The notes beneath the pieces are model-generated. The model saw only the letters and a list, made by a program, of their open reading frames with translations, was not told the origin of the DNA and made no database searches. Position numbers and translations under genes: made by a program. 64,000 bases of DNA from Pseudomonadota bacterium (GTDB lineage Bacteria > Myxococcota_A > UBA796 > UBA9615): NCBI GenBank assembly GCA_024229515.1, contig JAAESI010000072.1, positions 49,734 through 113,733 on the forward strand. The letters are read 5' to 3'. Positions 26,798 to 35,326 of this stretch are shown in pieces. The first letter of the stretch is position 1; each line of letters starts with the position of its first letter.

Positions 26798-28560
26798 CGA
26801 GGCACCCAGATCGGGGTGTGATTGCCCCAGTCGATCGACTGCCCGGGTAGCCAGATGGGCGCGAAGCTCGGGTCCGGCTCCAACACCGACGCCGTCAGAT
26901 CCACTGCCGCCAGCCAGATCTGCGCGTTCTCCGTGACGATGTTCCCGTAGGGGCGACGTGAGCTGAACGCGATCCAGCCGGTGTCCCCCTCCGCGGGTCC
27001 CCAGCGGGGCCACGAATTGCTCAACCCCTCACCGCCGCTGGCGGCGCCCAGGTACTTCACGCTGCCGCCCGTCGTGTGGTTGACCACGGCGACCTGCCCG
27101 CGCGGGTTGTCGTTGCTGTCGCTGTTGTCGCTGGAGGCCGGCGCGTAGGCGAAGCCGATCCAGTTCGAGTCGGGGCTCCAGGAGGGGTAGTAGTTGCTGT
27201 AGGTGTCCTGCGGCACGACCATCTGGTGGTTGCTGAAGGTGTCGGCCAGGAGCACGTCCAGGGTCGCGATGCCACAGTTGTAGGCGACCCAGTCGGCGTC
27301 GGCGTGCCCGCAGCTGCTGTAGACGATCTTGGTGCCGTCGGGCGACCAGTCGGGGTGGGTGGCGTACCCCACCGTCGGCAGCGTGCCGAGGTTCACGTTT
27401 CCGTCCACGTCGTCGAGGTACAGGGTGCCCTGGTAGCTCCGCACCAACCGCGTGCCGGTCGGGTCCAACGTCATGAAGTTGCCTTCGCGCTGGTAGGGCT
27501 GGACCAGGGGAGACTCGGGCGCGCCCACTTCCACCACCACCGACCAGCCGTTGCCGCCGCCGAAGTTGGTGGCGAGGCGGGCGGAGTTGGCGAGGTTGGC
27601 GGAGTGGCAGCCAACGCACTCGCCGCCGGAGTTGTCGGGGCCCAGCCAGGCCTCGGCGACCTCGCTGCCGACGTCGATCTTCCACAGGCCCGAGGTCGAG
27701 GGGCTCCAGTAGAACACCGTGCTCTGCGAGCCGAACTCCCCCATGAACCAGGGGTGGGGCGCGGACGCGGTGCAGAAGTTGCTCAGCGTGGCGCCGTCCC
27801 AGTAGCCGCCCGCGATCGTGATCTCCAGCTCGGTGCCGGAGTTGGCGTTGGACAGGGCGAACCACTGGCCCTCGTCCGGGCGCCAGCTCGTCGCTGACGT
27901 CGTCACCTCGATCGTCGTGTACTCGTTGGCGATGGTGACCACGAACAGGTTCGAACCCGACGGGTTGTTCCACTGGATCAACGGCGACGGCAGGTCCCGC
28001 GGCATCATCGCGCCCGCCAGGGGGTAGATGACCGGCGGGGCGCAGGCGTCGTCCACGCTGGGGTTGCTCAGGACGAGTACGTCATCCAGCGTCGGGTCCG
28101 CGACCTCGTCGTCCTCCAGTTCGATGAACAGCTCGAACGTGCAGGTCCCGAAGTTGCCGTCGTACCAGGCCTCGATCTCGACCAGGCCGCCGTGGTTCAG
28201 GGGGCTGGTGTAGACGCCGGAGCTGTTCACGCTCCCGCCCATCTCGCCCTGGATGGTGTACGTCACGGTGTCCGTGGGGGGGCCGACCGAGCCGTCGCTC
28301 CAGGTGACCTCCACGTCCAGCTCCACGGTCACCGGCTCAAGGTAGGTGAAGGTCGCGGTGGCGACCGACGGGGTGCAGGAGACGCTCTCGGGGGTCAGTC
28401 CCGGGGTGGTGTCGTCGTCGTCGCCGGGGTTGGCCGAGTCGTCGTCGTCGTCGGAGCCGGCGTCGTCATCGTCGTCGTCCACGCTGCCGTAGCCGGTGCA
28501 GCCCGACCCGAGCGCCAGGAGCGCCATCAAGATCAACCACGGTCGGCGGGGACGGGTCAC
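26779..28560 (-). CDS. PD40-type beta-propeller lipoprotein with a CxxCH motif
   Basis: 593 residues from a GTG at 28560 overlapping the upstream stop (GTGA); the longer frame upstream is only open by chance. The signal ends at a lipobox-like GSGC (~20), followed by an Asp-rich spacer to ~50. An Ig-like domain (~60-150) precedes the propeller, whose blades carry WSPDG-type motifs (DWSPDGTKIVYSS ~420, PSWSPDSNWIGFAY ~480, WPRWGP ~535), as in TolB-like and WD40-like repeats. A CVGCHS sequence (~320) matches the haem c attachment signature; whether haem is attached is open. It is probably periplasmic or surface exposed. Co-transcribed with the small Cys-rich lipoprotein upstream. Confidence 0.82.
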   Translation of the reverse strand: MTRPRRPWLILMALLALGSGCTGYGSVDDDDDDAGSDDDDDSANPGDDDDTTPGLTPESVSCTPSVATATFTYLEPVTVELDVEVTWSDGSVGPPTDTVTYTIQGEMGGSVNSSGVYTSPLNHGGLVEIEAWYDGNFGTCTFELFIELEDDEVADPTLDDVLVLSNPSVDDACAPPVIYPLAGAMMPRDLPSPLIQWNNPSGSNLFVVTIANEYTTIEVTTSATSWRPDEGQWFALSNANSGTELEITIAGGYWDGATLSNFCTASAPHPWFMGEFGSQSTVFYWSPSTSGLWKIDVGSEVAEAWLGPDNSGGECVGCHSANLANSARLATNFGGGNGWSVVVEVGAPESPLVQPYQREGNFMTLDPTGTRLVRSYQGTLYLDDVDGNVNLGTLPTVGYATHPDWSPDGTKIVYSSCGHADADWVAYNCGIATLDVLLADTFSNHQMVVPQDTYSNYYPSWSPDSNWIGFAYAPASSDNSDSNDNPRGQVAVVNHTTGGSVKYLGAASGGEGLSNSWPRWGPAEGDTGWIAFSSRRPYGNIVTENAQIWLAAVDLTASVLEPDPSFAPIWLPGQSIDWGNHTPIWVPRYTGPE

Positions 28561-28856
28561 TCGCAGGTCGCTCCGCAGGGGCTCACGTACAGGTCGGAGC
28601 AGCCCTCGTCCCAGCCGGAACCGCAGCACCAGTTGTCCGAATCGCAGACACATTCGATCGCCTCTCGGTTGTCGCAGCCCTCCCACGTCGCCGCGTTGCC
28701 GCTGCCCGTACAGCAGACGTCGTCGCCGCCCGTGGCGTCGTCGTCATCGCCGGCAGAGGTGGCGTCGTCGTCGTCGTCGCCGCCGTTGCGCAGCGTGGGC
28801 GCGCAGGCGGTGAGGGACAGCAGCAGCAAGGTCAGGAGCGGGCGGAGCGTGTGCAT
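28557..28856 (-). CDS. Small Cys-rich lipoprotein with Asp spacer
   Basis: 99 residues. The start is the ATG at 28856, which gives a lipoprotein signal with lipobox LTAC; the frame open further upstream lies over the divergent gene. After a GGDDDDDATSAGDDDDATGG spacer the last ~55 residues hold ten Cys, several in CC pairs (DVCCTG, NWCCGSG), plus Trp and Gly, which points to a small disulphide-knotted domain. The family is not recognised. It overlaps the propeller gene by four bases, so a shared complex on the cell surface is plausible. Confidence 0.75.
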   Translation of the reverse strand: MHTLRPLLTLLLLSLTACAPTLRNGGDDDDDATSAGDDDDATGGDDVCCTGSGNAATWEGCDNREAIECVCDSDNWCCGSGWDEGCSDLYVSPCGATCE

Positions 28857-28863
28857 CGCCCAC

Positions 28864-28869
28864 ATCCTA
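28864..28869 (-). promoter_or_regulatory. -10-like hexamer TAGGAT (minus strand)
   Basis: Minus-strand TAGGAT ends 7 bases before the ATG at 28856, one half of a divergent promoter in a 34-base gap. Confidence 0.5.
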
Positions 28870-28874
28870 ACCGG

Positions 28875-28880
28875 TACACT
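28875..28880 (+). promoter_or_regulatory. -10-like hexamer TACACT (plus strand)
   Basis: TACACT ends 10 bases before the ATG at 28891, so the leader would be 3-4 bases at most. The -35 region of this promoter would overlap the divergent gene's 5' end. Confidence 0.45.
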
Positions 28881-28890
28881 CGTCAGTCCA

Positions 28891-30081
28891 ATGGCCCGTG
28901 ATCCCCGCTCCGAATCGTTCACCGAACAAGGCTCCGGTGAAATCGTGCGTGCGCTGGACGACGTCATCCGTCGCGCGACCAAGCTTCGAGCCTCCGACAT
29001 CCACTTCGAACCGAAGCCCGACAAGCTCCGGATCCGCTTCCGCGTCGACGGGGTGATGGTCGAACAGCCCTACCTGCCGCTCAAGGCATGCAAGCCGATG
29101 ATCTCGCGCATCAAGGTGCTCGGACGCATGGACATCGCCATCAAACGCCAGCCCCAGGACGGCACCTTCAAGGTGGACCTCGGGCACAAAAAGACCGTTT
29201 CTCTACGGGCCTCCACCTTCCCCTGCTTCGACGGGGAGAAGGCGGTGCTGCGGTTGCTCGAAGCGGACGCCGTCATCGGCATGGATCAGCTCGGCATGGG
29301 CCGGGGTCAGGTCCAGGCGCTGCGCCGGCTGGTCCGCAACAGCGGCGGCCTCGTGCTGGTCACCGGGCCCACCGGCTCGGGCAAGACGTCGACGCTGTAC
29401 TCGGTGCTCAGCGAGCTCGACACGACCCGGCTGAACATCGTGACGCTGGAAGATCCGATCGAGGTCCAGATCACGGAGATCACGCAGGGCCAGGTGAACC
29501 CGCGGGCTGGGTTCACGTTCGCCGATGGGCTGCGGGCGATTCTGCGGCAGGACCCCGACGTCATCCTCGTGGGCGAGATGCGCGACGCCGAGACCGCCTC
29601 GATCGCGATCCAGGCGAGCCTCACGGGCCACCTCGTGCTCTCCACCATGCACACCAACTCCACGATCTCGACCATCACCCGCCTGATGGACCTGGGGATC
29701 GAGCCGTACATCGTCGCGAACGCCCTCGTCGGCGTGGTCGCCCAGCGCCTCGTGCGGGTGGTCTGCTCCCGCTGCAACGAGCCCTACACCCTGGAGAAGG
29801 ACGTCAGCGAGGAGGTCGGCTTCGCCCTCCCCGAGAACGCCACCCTGGTGCGGGCGGTCGGCTGCGACCACTGCATGTTCACCGGCTTCAAAGGGCGGCG
29901 GGGCATCTTCGAGGTCGTTGAGGTCGAGGAGCGGCTTCAGGCCCTGATCAAGACCCGAGGCGGCTCCGACCAGTACAAGAAGCTCCTGCGCGACATGACC
30001 GTGCCCACGCTCCGGCGGGTCGGCATGCGGCAGGCCCTGAAGGGGCGCACGACCGCCTCGGAGATTCTGCGCGTCACCTGA
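28891..30081 (+). CDS. GspE/PilB-family secretion ATPase, short form
   Basis: 396 residues. Hexameric ATPases of this family power type II secretion or type IV pilus assembly. Landmarks: RASDIHFEP (~34), an N2-like domain, Walker A GPTGSGKTST (~164), Asp box TLEDPIE (~190), Walker B ILRQDPDVILVGEMRD (~215), His box LSTMHTN (~250) and a four-Cys zinc-binding insert (CSRC ~292, CDHC ~329). The N1 domain that ties GspE or PilB to the membrane partner is absent, so the protein is nearer the minimal E-type or PilT-sized enzymes. No other pilus or secretion gene lies in the window. Its stop overlaps the aminopeptidase start (TGATG). Confidence 0.92.
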   Translation: MARDPRSESFTEQGSGEIVRALDDVIRRATKLRASDIHFEPKPDKLRIRFRVDGVMVEQPYLPLKACKPMISRIKVLGRMDIAIKRQPQDGTFKVDLGHKKTVSLRASTFPCFDGEKAVLRLLEADAVIGMDQLGMGRGQVQALRRLVRNSGGLVLVTGPTGSGKTSTLYSVLSELDTTRLNIVTLEDPIEVQITEITQGQVNPRAGFTFADGLRAILRQDPDVILVGEMRDAETASIAIQASLTGHLVLSTMHTNSTISTITRLMDLGIEPYIVANALVGVVAQRLVRVVCSRCNEPYTLEKDVSEEVGFALPENATLVRAVGCDHCMFTGFKGRRGIFEVVEVEERLQALIKTRGGSDQYKKLLRDMTVPTLRRVGMRQALKGRTTASEILRVT

Positions 30082-32642
30082 TGTCCTGCCGCCACCACTC
30101 CCTCGACGACTTCTCCCTCCCCCACCCCGAACGGCACTACGCGCCGGACCTCGGCCTGGAGCCGGTGCACCTGGACATCGCGCTGGGCTTCGACCTGGCC
30201 GGGCGCCAGGCCGCGGGCGCGGTCACGACGACGTTCGAAGCCCGCCGCTCCGACGCCCGCAGCGTCACCCTGGACGCCACCGACTTCCGCGAGGTCGACG
30301 TCGTCGATCCCGACGGCCACGAGCTGAGCTGGTCGTATGACGGAAGCCAGCTCGTCATCACCTGGAGCGAGGCCCCCGGCCCGGGCGAGCAACGCCGCGC
30401 CGAGGTCCGCTACCGCGTCATCTCCCCGCTGACGGGGATGCTGTTCTCCTGGCCGGACGAGCTGCACCCGACCCGCCCCCGGTTCCTCGCCACCGACCAC
30501 GAGACGGAGCGGGCCCGCTACTGGCTCCCCTGCATCGACCACCCAACGGTGCGCACGCCGCTGGATTTCCACCTCCGCGCGGGGCAGGAGTACACGGTCC
30601 TCGCCAACGGCCTCCGGGTCGGCGAGGAGATGCACGACGACGGCACCAAGACGGTGCACTGGAAGCTCAAGCAGCCCTGCCCCAGCTACCTCGTGTGCCT
30701 CGCCGTGGGCGACTTCGTGCGGGCCAGCGGGGGCGCCCTGGGCGACGTCGAGATCGCGTTCTTCGGCGCTCCCCCGCACACCGAGGAGCACCTCCAGCAC
30801 AGCTTCGGCCCCACCCGCTCGATGCTGGAGTGGATGACGAAGAAGCTGGATTCGGCGTTCCCCTTCCCGAAGTACTTCCAGCTCTGCCTGCCCGGCATCG
30901 GCGGCGCGATGGAGAACATCTCGCTGGTGACGTGGGACGACCGCTTCATGGCGGACGAGGTGTGGCGGGCCGAGAAGGGCTGGCTCATCGACCTCGTCAA
31001 CGTGCACGAGATGGCCCACAGCTGGTTCGGCGACGCCATCGTCTGCCGCGACTTCTCGCACGTGTGGCTCAAGGAGAGCTGGGCGACCTACATGCAGTCG
31101 GCCTGGCTGGAAGATATGCACGGCATCGACGCCCTGCACTACGAGCTCAGCGAGCTGTCCCGCGGCTACCGCGAGGAGGCGGACAAGCGGTACGTCCGAC
31201 CGATCGTGACCCGGGACTTCGACAGCTCCTGGGACATGTACGACGGGCACCTGTACCCGGGCGGCGCGTTCCGGCTGCACATGCTGCGGTGCGAGCTGGG
31301 CGACGACGACTTCTGGGGCGGCGTGCGCGACTACGTGAAGCTCTTCAGCGGCCGCGTGGTCGAGACGTCCGACTTCCGGCGCACCCTCGAGGACCGCTCG
31401 GGGCGGTCGCTGGCGGAGTTCTTCGAGCAGTGGTTCGAGCGGCCGGGGTACCCCCAGCTCAAGGCTCGGATGAAGCACTCGGCGGTGTTCGGCGAGGCGG
31501 TCGTGACCATCGAGCAGACGCAGGCCGACGACGGCGCCGGGGTCGGGCTGTTCCGCTTCGATCTGGAGGTCGCGATCGAGACGGTCGCGGGCGACTGGAT
31601 CACCCGCACCCTGGCGGTGTCCGAAGCGACCCACAGCCTCACGTTCCCGGCCTCGGCCCGCCCGCTGCAGGTGGTCATCGATCCCGAGTCCAAGGTGCTC
31701 CACAAGCTCGTGGAGTGGGCGCCCGGCAACGACCTGCTCATCCGGAGTCTGGCCCACGCGCCGACCGTGCCGGGGCGCATCCAGGCGGCGCGGGCGTTGG
31801 CGGCGAAGGCCTCCCCGCGCGCGATCACGGTCCTGCGCGACCGCCACGCCGACGAGCCCCATTGGGGCGTGCGCATCGAGATCGCACGAGCCCTCGCGGC
31901 CGCCGGCACCCAGGGGGCGGCCCAGGCGCTGGCGCGACTGCTGGACCAGGAGTCCGACCCCAAAGCGATGTTCTCGTTCGCGGCGGCCTGCGGTCGGTAC
32001 CGGGATCCCGACATCGCCCGCGCCCTGGAGGCGTTCCTGGAGCGCGACGATCTCCCCTACCAGGCGCGGCACGACGCCCTCGTGGCCCTCGGCCGGCAGC
32101 GTGGCGATGCACCCCTGGAGACGCTCCGAGCCGCCACCCAGTCCCGCAACTGGTGGCGCTGGACGCGGCGCGGCGCCCTGATCGGCCTGGGCGAGACGCG
32201 CACGGAGGAAGCCCGCAAGTTCCTCGTCGGCCGCATCGCGTACGGAGCGGAGCAGACCAACGTGCGGCAGGTGGCGGCCAACGCCCTCGCCCAGGCGGCG
32301 AAGTGGCAGGAGCGGTCGGTGCGGGAGCAGACGCTGGAGGTGCTCACGGACCTCACGCGGGACCCCGTGTACGCGGTGCGGCAAGCCGCCGTGGGCGCGA
32401 TTCGAACCCTCGGGGAGCCCGCCGGCGTCGGCGCCATGATGGCCGCGCGGCGCACCCTCGCCCCCCAGGACGGCCCCCGCATCGAGCGCGGCGTGGCGGC
32501 GCTGCGGAAGCAGTCAGGCCCGGGAGATCAAGCCCGCAACCTGTCCAAGCAGGTCGATGATCTGCACACGAAGCTGAGGAAGTTGCAGCACCGGGTGGCG
32601 ACGATGGAGCAGCGCGAGCGGGACGGGGACGAAGACGCCTAG
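30081..32642 (+). CDS. M1-family zinc aminopeptidase with C-terminal HEAT repeats
   Basis: 853 residues, translationally coupled to the ATPase. The M1 catalytic core is clear: GGAMENIS (~274, substrate-binding GAMEN), HEMAHSWF (~309) with the third zinc ligand Glu in WLKESWAT (~332), and a conserved Tyr in the YPGGAFRLHML region (~395). Residues ~560-810 form HEAT-like helical repeats (IARALAAAGTQGAAQALARLLDQ and similar), and the end is a short coiled coil. No signal peptide, so it should be cytoplasmic. A fusion of M1 core and HEAT repeats recalls TAF2-like M1 proteins, but here the zinc site is intact, so peptidase activity is expected. Its stop shares the CTAG tetranucleotide with the convergent gene's stop. 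Confidence 0.92.
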   Translation: MSCRHHSLDDFSLPHPERHYAPDLGLEPVHLDIALGFDLAGRQAAGAVTTTFEARRSDARSVTLDATDFREVDVVDPDGHELSWSYDGSQLVITWSEAPGPGEQRRAEVRYRVISPLTGMLFSWPDELHPTRPRFLATDHETERARYWLPCIDHPTVRTPLDFHLRAGQEYTVLANGLRVGEEMHDDGTKTVHWKLKQPCPSYLVCLAVGDFVRASGGALGDVEIAFFGAPPHTEEHLQHSFGPTRSMLEWMTKKLDSAFPFPKYFQLCLPGIGGAMENISLVTWDDRFMADEVWRAEKGWLIDLVNVHEMAHSWFGDAIVCRDFSHVWLKESWATYMQSAWLEDMHGIDALHYELSELSRGYREEADKRYVRPIVTRDFDSSWDMYDGHLYPGGAFRLHMLRCELGDDDFWGGVRDYVKLFSGRVVETSDFRRTLEDRSGRSLAEFFEQWFERPGYPQLKARMKHSAVFGEAVVTIEQTQADDGAGVGLFRFDLEVAIETVAGDWITRTLAVSEATHSLTFPASARPLQVVIDPESKVLHKLVEWAPGNDLLIRSLAHAPTVPGRIQAARALAAKASPRAITVLRDRHADEPHWGVRIEIARALAAAGTQGAAQALARLLDQESDPKAMFSFAAACGRYRDPDIARALEAFLERDDLPYQARHDALVALGRQRGDAPLETLRAATQSRNWWRWTRRGALIGLGETRTEEARKFLVGRIAYGAEQTNVRQVAANALAQAAKWQERSVREQTLEVLTDLTRDPVYAVRQAAVGAIRTLGEPAGVGAMMAARRTLAPQDGPRIERGVAALRKQSGPGDQARNLSKQVDDLHTKLRKLQHRVATMEQRERDGDEDA

Positions 32643-32980
32643 CGGTCGTTGATCCGTTTGTACGGCTCCGAGCTTCGGGGCACCCCGTCGATGCGGACGC
32701 TCCCGGGCCGAAGCGGCCGATCCACCGTCAGAGTCACCAGATCGTCCGGCACCAACACCTCGCCCGACCACGCCAGGTGCCACGTCGTCTCCGGCACCTC
32801 GATGCGATGAACGCCCACGGGGAGCTCCAGCTCCACCGGCGTCAGGCCGTGCCAGTCGCCATCCACGCGCACCTCGCCCCAGCCGGCGGACATGACCACA
32901 CGCAACCGCCCAACCGGATCGGTGGCGTGGAGTTCAGACGGCAGAAGCGCCAGCAGAAGCGCGGCGGCGAGACCCCTCAT
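32639..32980 (-). CDS. Small exported PEGA-domain protein
   Basis: 113 residues from the ATG at 32980. Residues 1-20 form a signal peptide (LAAALLLALLPSELHA). The mature part is one PEGA-like domain: GEVRVDGDWHGLTPVELELP (~38-57) followed by VGVHRIEV. PEGA domains are surface beta-domains also found on the pseudokinase at 12021, so this is a likely secreted relative. It ends on the CTAG shared with the aminopeptidase gene and starts 32 bases beyond the stop of the sensor kinase gene. Confidence 0.78.
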   Translation of the reverse strand: MRGLAAALLLALLPSELHATDPVGRLRVVMSAGWGEVRVDGDWHGLTPVELELPVGVHRIEVPETTWHLAWSGEVLVPDDLVTLTVDRPLRPGSVRIDGVPRSSEPYKRINDR

Positions 32981-33012
32981 TGCGGGTCCGAACGTGCACG
33001 ATCCAAGCCCGT

Positions 33013-35310
33013 CTAGAGGGTCGCTGTGGCCCCTTCGGAGTCGAGCACGCCGCGGACCTTCTTCAACAGCGCGGACAACCGGAACGGCTTCGCGATGAAC
33101 TCCACGCCCTCGCCGAGCACGCCCGTGGGGGTGAGGATGTCCTCGCTGTACCCCGACATGAAGATGGTCTTGAGGTTCGACTGCATCGCGCGGAGCGACT
33201 CGTCCAGCTCGCGGCCGTTCATCTCCGGCATGCGCACGTCCGTCAGCAGCAGATCCACCGGCCCCTGGCGGGTGCCCACGTGCAGCCCTTCGGCACCGTT
33301 GGAGGCGACCAGCACGTCGTAGCCGGCGTCCTTGAGGCAGTTCACGAGCAGGCTCCGGAGCGCCTCTTCGTCGTCCACGATGAGGATGCGTTCGACGCCT
33401 CCGGGGAGGGTCTCGATCTCGGTGCTGCTCTCGTCCATCTGGGGGACTTCGTCGCAGGGCGGGAACCAGATCGTGAAGCTCGTGCCCTCGCCCACCTGGG
33501 TCTGCACCTGCAGGTGGCCGCCGCTCTTGCGCACGATGTCGTGCACCGTCGAGAGCCCCAGGCCGAGCCCCTTGCCCTCCTTCTTGGTCGTGAAGAACGG
33601 CTCGAAGATCTGCTCCAGCGTGTCGGTCCCCATGCCGAAGCCGGTGTCGCGCACGCCGAGCACCACCCAGGCGCCCGCGGTGATCCCCTTGGGCACGTAG
33701 ATCTCCGTGCCGTCGGCCGCCCGCATCGCCGTGTCGAGCTCGACGGTGCCCCGCCCCTCGATGGCGTCGCGGGCGTTGACCACGAGGTTCATCAGCACCT
33801 GCTCGACCTGCACCGGATCCGCGTGAATCGGAGGCACGCTCGCGCGCAGCGTCGTATGCAGCTCCACGTCCTCGCCGCAGGCCTGCCGCAGGAGCGGCTC
33901 GATGCGCCGGATCTGCCGGTTCAGGTCCATCGACCGCGGCGCCACCACCTGCTTGCGCGAGAACGCCAGCACCTGCTGCGCGACCCGGGTGGCGCGATCG
34001 ACCGCATCGGCGATGCCGAGCACCGACTTGGCCGCCGGGTGGTCGGCCCCCAGCTCGTGCCGGATCAGCTCGACGTGCCCCATCATCGCCGTCAGCAGGT
34101 TGTTGAAGTCGTGGGCCACACCGCCAGCCAGGCGGCCGACGACGGCCATCTTCTGGGCCTGTCGGAGGTTCGCCTCCAGCCGTCGCTGCTCGGTGATGTC
34201 GCGCAGCGACGCGATGTACGCCGGCTCGCCCTCCCACTCCGTCGCGGTCACCTGCATCTCGGCGATGCCGTCCCCCGTGGGTGAGAGCACGGGGATGCGG
34301 GACCGCCGCCCGGGGTGCATCTCGTGGCCGAACATCACCCGGCCGGCGTCCTTGCGCAGCCCCAGCAGCCGCTCCGCCGCCCGGTTCGCGAAGCGCACCT
34401 GCCCGTGCTGGTCGACGATGACCATGCCGTCGGCGTTGGCGGCGATGGAGCGGAACTCGGCTTCGGAGCGCTCGACCGCCCCGCGGAGGCGGATCTGCTT
34501 GAGCGCGACGCCGATCTGAGAGGCGATCTCCAGGCCGTCGGTGATGTGTTCGGGCCCGAACGCCGCCTCGTTATCGCTGCCGACGTGGAGCGCGCCGAGC
34601 ACGTCCTCGCCGAACGCGATCGGGAGCTTGAGCGAGCTCCGCATGCCCTCCGCGACCCGACCCGCGAGGAACGACGGCCAGTTCACGCACGGGTCCATCG
34701 CCCCGTGCTGGCTGACGAGTCCTTCGCGCAGCGTGCTGACGTCGCCGTACGCCGCCTCGGTGAGCTGCAGGCGCGCGCGGGGACCGCCGGAAGGACCGCT
34801 CACCTCCCACGCCACGACCTCGGCGTCGGTGCCGCCGAACAGCGCGATCGAGGTCCACTGGGACGGGAGCAGCACGCGCGCCTCGCTGACGAGCGCCTGG
34901 GCGACCGCCTCGGGCGTGGTGAGGCCGGGGATCGCGCGGGCGATGTCGTACAGGACGCGGGCGCGGGTGACCTCGCGGCCGACCGCGTGGAAGCCCTCGC
35001 CGTCGTTGGCGGTGACGCAGTTCCAGGAGATCCAGTGGATGGATCCGTCCGACGCGGTCATCCGGATCGTCATCGCCGTCGACCGCCCCCCGAAGCGGAG
35101 CGATTGGATCTGAGCGACGGTCTGCTCGGAGTCTTCGGGGTGGACGATGTCGCGGAACTCCATCGCCCGCAGTTGCTTGTCCGAGTAGCCCAGAACCCGC
35201 TCCCAGATCGGGTTCAGATCGTAGAGACGTCCATCGAAACTGGCGGTGCAGAACAGGTCGAGCGAACGCTCGAAAAAGTCACTCCGTCCGGTCGGGGTAG
35301 GGGGCACCAT
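33013..35310 (-). CDS. Hybrid sensor histidine kinase (PAS, GAF, PAS, HisKA, HATPase, receiver)
   Basis: 765 residues from the ATG at 35310; the frame open above it would add a Cys-rich tail of no family. Order: PAS (~5-120, DIVHPEDSEQ), GAF-like (~135-290), second PAS (~295-390), HisKA with the phosphorylated His in GGVAHDFNNLL (~397), ATP lid motifs (VVNARDAIEG N-box, GLGLGLSTV G-box), and a C-terminal receiver (~640-765) with phospho-acceptor Asp in LLLTDVRMPEM (~688) and Lys in FIAKPF. No membrane helix, so it is a soluble sensor. It lies 16 bases after the transporter gene stop on the same strand, so it may be co-transcribed and respond to a transported organic acid, which is an inference. 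Confidence 0.92.
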   Translation of the reverse strand: MVPPTPTGRSDFFERSLDLFCTASFDGRLYDLNPIWERVLGYSDKQLRAMEFRDIVHPEDSEQTVAQIQSLRFGGRSTAMTIRMTASDGSIHWISWNCVTANDGEGFHAVGREVTRARVLYDIARAIPGLTTPEAVAQALVSEARVLLPSQWTSIALFGGTDAEVVAWEVSGPSGGPRARLQLTEAAYGDVSTLREGLVSQHGAMDPCVNWPSFLAGRVAEGMRSSLKLPIAFGEDVLGALHVGSDNEAAFGPEHITDGLEIASQIGVALKQIRLRGAVERSEAEFRSIAANADGMVIVDQHGQVRFANRAAERLLGLRKDAGRVMFGHEMHPGRRSRIPVLSPTGDGIAEMQVTATEWEGEPAYIASLRDITEQRRLEANLRQAQKMAVVGRLAGGVAHDFNNLLTAMMGHVELIRHELGADHPAAKSVLGIADAVDRATRVAQQVLAFSRKQVVAPRSMDLNRQIRRIEPLLRQACGEDVELHTTLRASVPPIHADPVQVEQVLMNLVVNARDAIEGRGTVELDTAMRAADGTEIYVPKGITAGAWVVLGVRDTGFGMGTDTLEQIFEPFFTTKKEGKGLGLGLSTVHDIVRKSGGHLQVQTQVGEGTSFTIWFPPCDEVPQMDESSTEIETLPGGVERILIVDDEEALRSLLVNCLKDAGYDVLVASNGAEGLHVGTRQGPVDLLLTDVRMPEMNGRELDESLRAMQSNLKTIFMSGYSEDILTPTGVLGEGVEFIAKPFRLSALLKKVRGVLDSEGATATL

Positions 35311-35326
35311 TTGCCATCTTTGCACG

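Noticed and set aside
28891..30081. Type IV pilus or type II secretion operon
   Set aside because: No inner-membrane platform, pilin, prepilin peptidase or secretin gene is adjacent.
29937..32384. 815-residue open frame on the minus strand
   Set aside because: Antisense shadow of the M1 aminopeptidase, which has complete catalytic motifs on the plus strand; long antisense frames are normal at this GC content.
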